Shown here piece after piece: positions 8,916 through 13,605 of a stretch of DNA of 13,605 bases. The notes beneath the pieces were generated by a model that worked only from the letters and a program-made list of their open reading frames with translations, ran no database searches and was not told the DNA's origin. The first letter of the stretch is position 1, and every line of letters begins with the position of its first letter. Origin of the DNA: Proteobacteria bacterium UBA4656 (GTDB taxonomy: Bacteria > Pseudomonadota > Gammaproteobacteria > Xanthomonadales > Ahniellaceae); assembly GCA_002405525.1 (NCBI GenBank), contig DHLY01000155.1:4682-18286 (forward strand), written 5' to 3'. The translations under genes were made by a program, and so were the position numbers.

Positions 8916-9272
8916 GTGAAATATCGTCTGGCGGTACTGGCGCTGGTGGCCCTCGCGCTGCCGCCGCACGCAGCGCACGGCGGGCCGTCGGAGACCGCGC
9001 CGCCGGCACCCGGCGCCGGCGTCAAGGCCCACCTCGATCCCCGCTCCGGGCGGATGCTGGAGCGTCCCGCGAAGGCTGAAGCGGGCGCGCTGTCCGGCGG
9101 TCCGCGCGCGCCGGACTTCTCGCGCATGCGCGAGGAACAGCTGCCGGACGGCACCGTGCTGCTGCATCCGGAAGGCCAACTGCGCACCGTCTCGGTGGTA
9201 CGCCGGTCGAGCGACGGGTCGTTCGCCGCGGCCTGCGAAGCGACACCGGTAGCGCCGGAGCCGCCCCGGTGA
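8916..9272 (+). CDS. Small secreted protein, post-PEP-CTERM-1-like pattern
   Basis: The chosen start is GTG at 8916, with GGAG 9 bases upstream and a clean signal peptide right after it (MKYRLAVLALVALALPPHAAHG); earlier in-frame ATGs would add a non-hydrophobic Arg-rich stretch. The 118-residue product then has a Pro-rich segment, LDPRSGRM (40-47), LPDGTVLLHPEG (76-87) and a terminal SVVRRSSDGSFAAACE (93-108). The order DPxTG, DGT, VVRxxDGS, Cys resembles the small exported proteins I know as the post-PEP-CTERM-1 type, whose function is unclear. This match is from memory and of moderate strength. Its TGA overlaps the GTG of the metalloprotease-like gene (GTGA, 9269-9272), so the two are probably translationally coupled and may work together, for example as an export partner or inhibitor. 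Confidence 0.75.
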   Translation: MKYRLAVLALVALALPPHAAHGGPSETAPPAPGAGVKAHLDPRSGRMLERPAKAEAGALSGGPRAPDFSRMREEQLPDGTVLLHPEGQLRTVSVVRRSSDGSFAAACEATPVAPEPPR

Positions 9273-11449
9273 GGTCCCGCGCAGCGGCGTTCGCGATCGC
9301 AGCGACGCTTTGCGCGGCCGCAGCCCCCAGGGCCCACGCGGCGACGATCGCCATCGTCAACCTGGACGGCCCCAACGAGGGCTTCAACGATCCGTCGCCG
9401 GCCACTCCCGAAGGCGGGAACAACGCCACCACCCGCGGCGCACAGCGGCTCGCGGTGTTCCAGCGGGCGGCCGACATCCTCGGCGCGCAGCTGCAGAGCG
9501 GTGTGACGATCAAGGTCGGCGCGCGCTTCGACTCCTTCAACGCCGATCCGGGCTTCCAGCAACCGGCATGCGCCAACGGCAGTGGGATTCTCGGCTTTGC
9601 GGGCCCGCAGACCTTCGCCAGGGACTTCGCCAACGCCCCGGTCGCGGGCACCTGGTATCCCATCGCGCTGGCCGAGGCGCGCGCAGGCGCGAACCTCAAC
9701 GGAACCGCCAACGAGGTCGACACCTCGTTCAACTCGGACGTCGACGCCGCCTGCCTAGCCCCGGGCACGCGCTTCTGGTACGGCACCACGACGACCACCA
9801 CGTCCCAGAACTTCCTGCCCTTGCTGCCCGTGGTGCTGCACGAGCTGACGCACGGGCTCGGTTTCCTGACCCTGGTCTGCACCTCGCCCTCCGGCTGCGG
9901 CGGCAGCCCGCAAGGGTCGTTCGCGAGCGGATTTCCCGACGTCTGGACCCTGTTCCTCGCCAACAGCGGCAATCCCTCGCTGACCTGGCGCAACATGAGC
10001 ATCGCGCAGCGCGCGGCGTCGATCACCGGCGACCCGAACACCGTCTGGACGGGCGCCAACGTCACCGGCGCCATCCCCGGGCAGGGAATCAGCGCCGGGC
10101 TGAGCAACGGCCTGCTGCGCATGCATGCGCCGGCCGCCGTGCAACCGGGGTCGAGCATCTCGCACTTTTCCAGCGCCGCGCTGCCCAATCTATTGATGGA
10201 GCCGGCGATCAACAGCAATCTGTTCGCCCAGCTCGACCTGACCATCCCGTTGCTGCGCGACATCGGCTGGCTGCCGGCGACCGCCAATGCGGCCCCGGTG
10301 ATCACCGCCCCGACGGCGTTCAGCGCCCAGGAAGACACGACGCTCGTGCTGTCCGGCATCGGCTTCGCTGACCCGGACGCCGGCAGCACGGCGCTGACCG
10401 TGACCTTCTCGATCCCGGTCGGCAGCGGCGCGATCAGCGTGGCGCCGTCCGCTGGGGTGACCGTCGGCGGCGGCGCGACCGCACGCACGCTGACCGGCAC
10501 CCTCGGCGCACTCAACAGCGCACTTGCGGGCGGCAGCGTCAGCTACGCGCCCGCCGCTAACGCGAACGGCTCCATGATGCTCACCGTCGGCGCGGTCGAC
10601 GCCGCCAGCCCGCCGGGCAGCGACAGCGAGACGGTCACGATCGACATCGCCGCCGTCAACGATCCACCCGGCCTCACCCTGCCCGGCTCGATCGGCATCA
10701 CGGAGGACCTGGCCGGCACCGTGATCCCGGTGTCGTTCGCCGACGTGGATGCGGGGACGGGCGGCGTGGTGGCGACCTTCTCGGTGCCGGCCGGCACGCT
10801 GTCGGCGACCGGCACAGGTACGGTCACGGTGGGCGGTACGCCGACCGCGCGCACGCTCGCCGGCACGATCGCCGACCTCAACGCCTTCCTGTCGCTGGGC
10901 GCGCTGTCGTACACGGGAGCGCCGAATGCCAATGGCGCGGTGGCGCTCGGCGTCACGCTCAACGACCAGGGCAACAGCGGCAGCGGTGGCGCGCAGTCGG
11001 CCAGCGGCGGCACCACGCTGGAGGTCACGGCTGCGAACGATGCACCCACGGTGTCGGCCCCCGCCGCCCTCGCGGTGCAGGCGGGCGCTGCCGCAGCCGT
11101 CACGCCGGTGTCCTATGCCGACGTCGATGCGCCCTACCCCGGCAACGTGGTGGCGACCTACGCGGCGGCGAGCGGAACCTTCAGCGCGACCGCAGGCAGC
11201 GGTGTCAACGTGTCCGGCAGCGGCAGCGGAACCCTGACGCTCACCGGAACGCTGGCCGCGCTGAACGCCTTCCTCGCCGTCACACCCGTGCAGTACGTCG
11301 CGGCAGCGGACGCCACCGCGCCGGTGGCGCTGACGTTGACGATCAACGACCAGGGCAACGTCGGTGGCGCTCCGCTGTCGGCCACGGCGACCGTGACTGT
11401 CGACGTGACGCCGGCGGGGACGATCTATCGCAACGGCTTCGAGCCCTGA
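9269..11449 (+). CDS. Secreted HExxH metalloprotease-like protein with three C-terminal beta-repeat domains
   Basis: The 726-residue product starts with a GTG coupled to the preceding stop. Residues 1-24 are a signal peptide (AHA cleavage region). The catalytic-type domain spans about 25-335 and contains HELTHGLGF (His191, Glu192, His195: zinc-binding HExxH). Later SISHFSS (His299) and NLLMEP (Met310), then DLTIPLLRDIGW, suit a third zinc ligand and a Met-turn. RNMSIAQRAASITG and VWTGANV are also typical of a group of secreted bacterial metalloproteases that, as I recall, usually carry a PA domain between VTxAVP and the third-ligand region; here only about 30 residues separate them, so PA is absent. 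Three repeats follow (about 341-464, 465-592, 593-713), each with a NDPP/NDAP-like junction and TARTLTGTLxxLN, probably beta-sandwiches. The protein ends TIYRNGFEP. Activity is inferred from motifs only. Confidence 0.85.
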   Translation: MRSRAAAFAIAATLCAAAAPRAHAATIAIVNLDGPNEGFNDPSPATPEGGNNATTRGAQRLAVFQRAADILGAQLQSGVTIKVGARFDSFNADPGFQQPACANGSGILGFAGPQTFARDFANAPVAGTWYPIALAEARAGANLNGTANEVDTSFNSDVDAACLAPGTRFWYGTTTTTTSQNFLPLLPVVLHELTHGLGFLTLVCTSPSGCGGSPQGSFASGFPDVWTLFLANSGNPSLTWRNMSIAQRAASITGDPNTVWTGANVTGAIPGQGISAGLSNGLLRMHAPAAVQPGSSISHFSSAALPNLLMEPAINSNLFAQLDLTIPLLRDIGWLPATANAAPVITAPTAFSAQEDTTLVLSGIGFADPDAGSTALTVTFSIPVGSGAISVAPSAGVTVGGGATARTLTGTLGALNSALAGGSVSYAPAANANGSMMLTVGAVDAASPPGSDSETVTIDIAAVNDPPGLTLPGSIGITEDLAGTVIPVSFADVDAGTGGVVATFSVPAGTLSATGTGTVTVGGTPTARTLAGTIADLNAFLSLGALSYTGAPNANGAVALGVTLNDQGNSGSGGAQSASGGTTLEVTAANDAPTVSAPAALAVQAGAAAAVTPVSYADVDAPYPGNVVATYAAASGTFSATAGSGVNVSGSGSGTLTLTGTLAALNAFLAVTPVQYVAAADATAPVALTLTINDQGNVGGAPLSATATVTVDVTPAGTIYRNGFEP

Positions 11450-11479
11450 GAGGCCGTGTTCGAGCACTGAGAGGCCGAG
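11438..11479 (+). repeat. 21-bp tandem duplication spanning a stop codon
   Basis: Positions 11438-11458 and 11459-11479 match at 19 of 21 bases. The first unit holds the last codons and TGA of the metalloprotease-like gene (Phe-Glu-Pro-stop); the second repeats the pattern as Phe-Glu-His-stop in the same frame. It looks like a tandem duplication of the gene end. Confidence 0.85.
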
Positions 11480-11497
11480 AAGAAAACAGCCTCTCAG
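11467..11497 (+). terminator. Hairpin after the metalloprotease-like gene
   Basis: CTGAGAGGC (11467-11475) pairs perfectly with GCCTCTCAG (11489-11497) around an A-rich 13-base loop, 17 bases after the stop. There is no T-run, so termination is uncertain. It also forms the first stem of repeat copy C1. The first tandem unit carries a second copy of the left arm at 11445-11453 that could pair instead. Confidence 0.4.
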
Positions 11498-11600
11498 GCA
11501 GGCCATGGTTGCCGCGCGCGCGAGTCATTCGCGCCAGTGCATGATTTGCAGGAGCGAGTCCGGGCTTGTGCCGGACTCGCAACCGGAAAAACTCACAGGA
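11467..11600 (+). repeat. Dispersed structured repeat, copy C1
   Basis: It aligns in order with copy B: GGCCGAGAA, CATGG, GCGCGCGAGTC, GCATGATT, GCGAGTCCGG and GGACTCGC blocks. The third stem is a perfect 10 bp here (11554-11563 with 11571-11580), longer than in A or B although the stem sequence has changed. With copy C2 it fills most of the 346-base gap between the metalloprotease-like gene and maeB. More diverged than A and B. Confidence 0.6.
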
Positions 11601-11627
11601 TGCGGGTTCCTTCACTGGCTCCGAACG

Positions 11628-11745
11628 TCCTGGAGGAACAGTCTCCCTGGCGCTGCCATCGAAGGCGCGCGCGGTTCGCGCGCACCGCAGCCTGATCCGT
11701 GGCGACACGTCCGAACCTGCGTCCGGCTCGCGATCGGAGAAACCG
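11628..11745 (+). repeat. Dispersed structured repeat, copy C2 (diverged)
   Basis: It shares ordered blocks with copy B: CCCTGGCGC, GGCGCGC, CTGATCCG, CGTCCGAAC, TGCG and GGCTCGCGA, then GGAGAAA. The GC stem around 11660-11690 (GCGCGCG/CGCGCGC) is kept but the third stem is poor. It directly follows C1 in the same orientation, which suggests tandem arrangement. The alignment was done by eye. Confidence 0.45.
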
Positions 11746-11774
11746 CAAGCGGCGCGTGCCTGCGCAGGACCCGG

Positions 11775-11789
11775 GCCGCGCGCCGCGGC
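11775..11789 (-). terminator. Candidate GC hairpin after maeB
   Basis: GCCGCG (11775-11780) pairs with CGCGGC (11784-11789), 6 bases beyond the maeB stop. The stem is short and no T-run follows, so this is weak. Confidence 0.2.
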
Positions 11790-11795
11790 GTCGGC

Positions 11796-13605
11796 TCAGC
11801 CGGCGCCGAAACGCTCGCCCATCTGCGCGCGGATCTGCGCCTCGACCGCGGCCAGCGCGGTCATGTTGACGATCCGGCGCACCGTCGACGCCGGCGTGAG
11901 CACGTGCGCGGGCTTCGAAACGCCCATCAGGATCGGTCCGATCGCCACGCCGTCGGTCATCACGCGCACCATGTTGTAGGCGATGTTCGCCGCATCGAGG
12001 TTGGGCAGCACGAACAGGTTGGCACGGCCCTTGAGCAGCGAGTTCGGGAAGATCCGCTCGCGGATGCCCTCGTCGAGCGCGGCGTCGGCGTGCATCTCAC
12101 CCTCGACTTCCATCCTGGGCGAGCGATCGCGGATGATGGCCAGCGCCTCGCGCATCTTCTGCGCGCTGCGGCTGTCGTGGCTGCCGAAGTTGGAGTGCGA
12201 CAGCAGCGCGACCTTGGGCGTGATCCCGAACAGCCGCAGCCGGTACCCGGCCTGCAGGGCGGCGTCGGCGATCTGCTGCGCAGTGGGGTCGTTCTGCACG
12301 TGGGTGTCGACGAAGAAGAACACGCCCTTGTCGTTGGCCACCGCGGTCATCGCGGCCGGGCTGCAGGCCCCGGAGTCGGGCGGAATCACGCTCAGCACGT
12401 GCTTGAGCTTGGAGTGGAAGCGACCCACCGTGCCGCAGATCATGGCATCCGCCTCGCCGCGGTCGACCATGATCGAGGCGATCACCGTGGCGCGCGAACG
12501 CACGATCGCCTTGGCCATCGACGGTGTGACGCCGCGGCGTTCGTTGCGCGCCAGGTAGTGTTGCCAGTAGTCGGCAAAGCGCGGGTCGTCGTCGATGTTG
12601 GTCAGGTCGAAGTCGCGGCCGGCCTGCAGCCGGAGACCCGCGCGCTGGATGCGGGTCTCGATCACCGCCGGGCGACCGATCAGGATCGGCCGCGCGAGGC
12701 CCTCGTCGACCACCGACTGCACCGCACGCAGCACGTTCTCCTCCTCGCCCTCGGCGTAGACCACGCGCTGGACGTCGCCACGCGCGCGGTCGAACACCGG
12801 CTTCATGACCAGCCCGGTGCGGAACACGAACTGGCTGAGCTTTTCGCGATAGGCGACGAGGTCGGCGATCGGCCTCGTGGCCACGCCCGACTCCATCGCT
12901 GCCCTGGCGACCGCGGGCGCGAGCTGCACCAGCAGGCGCGGGTCGAAGGGCTGAGGGATCAGGTAGTCGCGGCCGAAGCTCATCGCTTCACCCCCGTAGG
13001 CGGCGGCGGCCACGTCGCTGGCCTCCTTGCGCGCCAGTTCGGCGATCGCATGCACGCAGGCCAGCTTCATCGGCTCGTTGATCGTGGTCGCGCCCACGTC
13101 CAGTGCACCGCGGAAGATGTAGGGGAAGCACAGTGCGTTGTTGACCTGGTTCGGGTAGTCCGAGCGCCCGGTGGCGATCACGCAGTCGGCGCGCGCGGCG
13201 CGCGCGGCTTCAGGGAGGATCTCGGGCGTGGGGTTGGCCAGGGCGAGGATGATCGGGTCCTCGGCCATGGTCGCCACCATCTCCGGCTTGAGCACGCCGG
13301 CGGCCGAAAGGCCGAGGAAGATGTCGGCACCGGCCACGATGTCGGCCAGCGTGCGTGCGGAGGTGTCGCGGGCGTAGCGCGCCTTGTTGTCGTCCATGTC
13401 CTCGGCGCGACCGGCGTACACCACGCCCTTGCGGTCGGCCACCGTGATGTTCCGGGGCTCGAGCCCCAGCGCGACCAGCATGTCGAGGCAGGCGATGCCC
13501 GCCGCGCCCGCGCCGGAGCAGGCGAGCTTCACCGACCCGATGTCCTTGCCGACCACCGACAGCGCGTTCAGCACCGCCGCGCCGACGATGATCGCCGTGC
13601 CGTGC
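11796..13605 (-). CDS. maeB: NADP-dependent malic enzyme, MaeB type with phosphotransacetylase-like domain, 5' end missing
   Basis: The open frame of 602 codons continues past the right edge. It begins mid-protein with [15 protein letters not shown], part of the malic enzyme core, so the start codon is outside the window; a GTG at 13574 lies inside this conserved segment and is not the start. By comparison with E. coli MaeB (759 residues) about 155 residues are missing. Visible features are the nucleotide-binding GAGAAG segment, [36 protein letters not shown], and then from about [24 protein letters not shown] to the end a phosphotransacetylase-like domain, which in this family is regulatory rather than catalytic. 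The enzyme oxidatively decarboxylates malate to pyruvate with NADP, in the cytoplasm, supplying pyruvate and NADPH. Its stop lies in the repeat-filled convergent spacer after the metalloprotease-like gene. Confidence 0.95.
   Translation of the reverse strand, partial: HGTAIIVGAAVLNALSVVGKDIGSVKLACSGAGAAGIACLDMLVALGLEPRNITVADRKGVVYAGRAEDMDDNKARYARDTSARTLADIVAGADIFLGLSAAGVLKPEMVATMAEDPIILALANPTPEILPEAARAARADCVIATGRSDYPNQVNNALCFPYIFRGALDVGATTINEPMKLACVHAIAELARKEASDVAAAAYGGEAMSFGRDYLIPQPFDPRLLVQLAPAVARAAMESGVATRPIADLVAYREKLSQFVFRTGLVMKPVFDRARGDVQRVVYAEGEEENVLRAVQSVVDEGLARPILIGRPAVIETRIQRAGLRLQAGRDFDLTNIDDDPRFADYWQHYLARNERRGVTPSMAKAIVRSRATVIASIMVDRGEADAMICGTVGRFHSKLKHVLSVIPPDSGACSPAAMTAVANDKGVFFFVDTHVQNDPTAQQIADAALQAGYRLRLFGITPKVALLSHSNFGSHDSRSAQKMREALAIIRDRSPRMEVEGEMHADAALDEGIRERIFPNSLLKGRANLFVLPNLDAANIAYNMVRVMTDGVAIGPILMGVSKPAHVLTPASTVRRIVNMTALAAVEAQIRAQMGERFGAG

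Noticed and set aside
8600..9562. Minus-strand open frames running through repeat B and the small secreted gene
   Set aside because: They cross the repeat and an opposing gene, with no motif or ribosome binding site.
10190..11506. A minus-strand frame of 438 codons opposite the metalloprotease-like gene
   Set aside because: Arg/His/Gly-rich and motif-free; the plus strand carries signal peptide, HExxH and regular repeats.

Overview
The window is very GC-rich and gene-dense, and looks like a chromosomal segment of a gammaproteobacterium of the order Lysobacterales (Xanthomonadales). The grounds are a glutaredoxin / IscA-like / rhodanese fusion of about 307 residues, a large homodimeric-type aceE with no aceF or lpd beside it, a short-form AMP nucleosidase, and secreted proteins of a type I associate with that order. 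This placement is inference; no rRNA or marker gene is present.

Layout. Positions 1-457 (minus) hold the start of a secreted protein that runs off the left edge. Positions 611-2653 (minus) encode an outer-membrane protein with an N-terminal barrel-like part, an OmpA peptidoglycan-binding domain and two C-terminal cadherin-like repeats. Its leader (2654-2937) carries a structured repeat and a long palindrome downstream of a candidate promoter. Two plus-strand genes follow: the glutaredoxin fusion (3045-3968) and a small lipoprotein (4068-4394). They converge on AMP nucleosidase (4479-5255, minus), which lies behind the pyruvate dehydrogenase E1 gene aceE (5368-8064, minus). A small XRE regulator (8233-8622) diverges from aceE. 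After a repeat-filled spacer, two translationally coupled plus-strand genes encode a small secreted protein (8916-9272) and a secreted HExxH metalloprotease-like protein with three C-terminal beta-repeat domains (9269-11449). A second repeat-filled spacer (11450-11795) separates these from a MaeB-type malic enzyme on the minus strand, whose N-terminus lies beyond the right edge.

Functionally there are two themes. The metabolic genes (aceE, maeB, amn, the glutaredoxin fusion) concern pyruvate/malate flux, AMP turnover and Fe-S or sulfur handling. The envelope and secreted genes (left-edge protein, OmpA-like protein, lipoprotein, secreted pair) carry signal peptides.

The most unusual signal is not a gene. 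It is a dispersed family of roughly 120-155 bp intergenic repeats, seen four times (2701-2854, 8623-8774, 11467-11600, 11628-11745). The copies share conserved blocks and consecutive stem-loops, some of whose stems differ in sequence between copies yet still pair. Two copies begin at or within about 20 bases of a stop codon, and one lies in a predicted 5' leader. aceE and amn also share an identical 19-bp promoter-region sequence.
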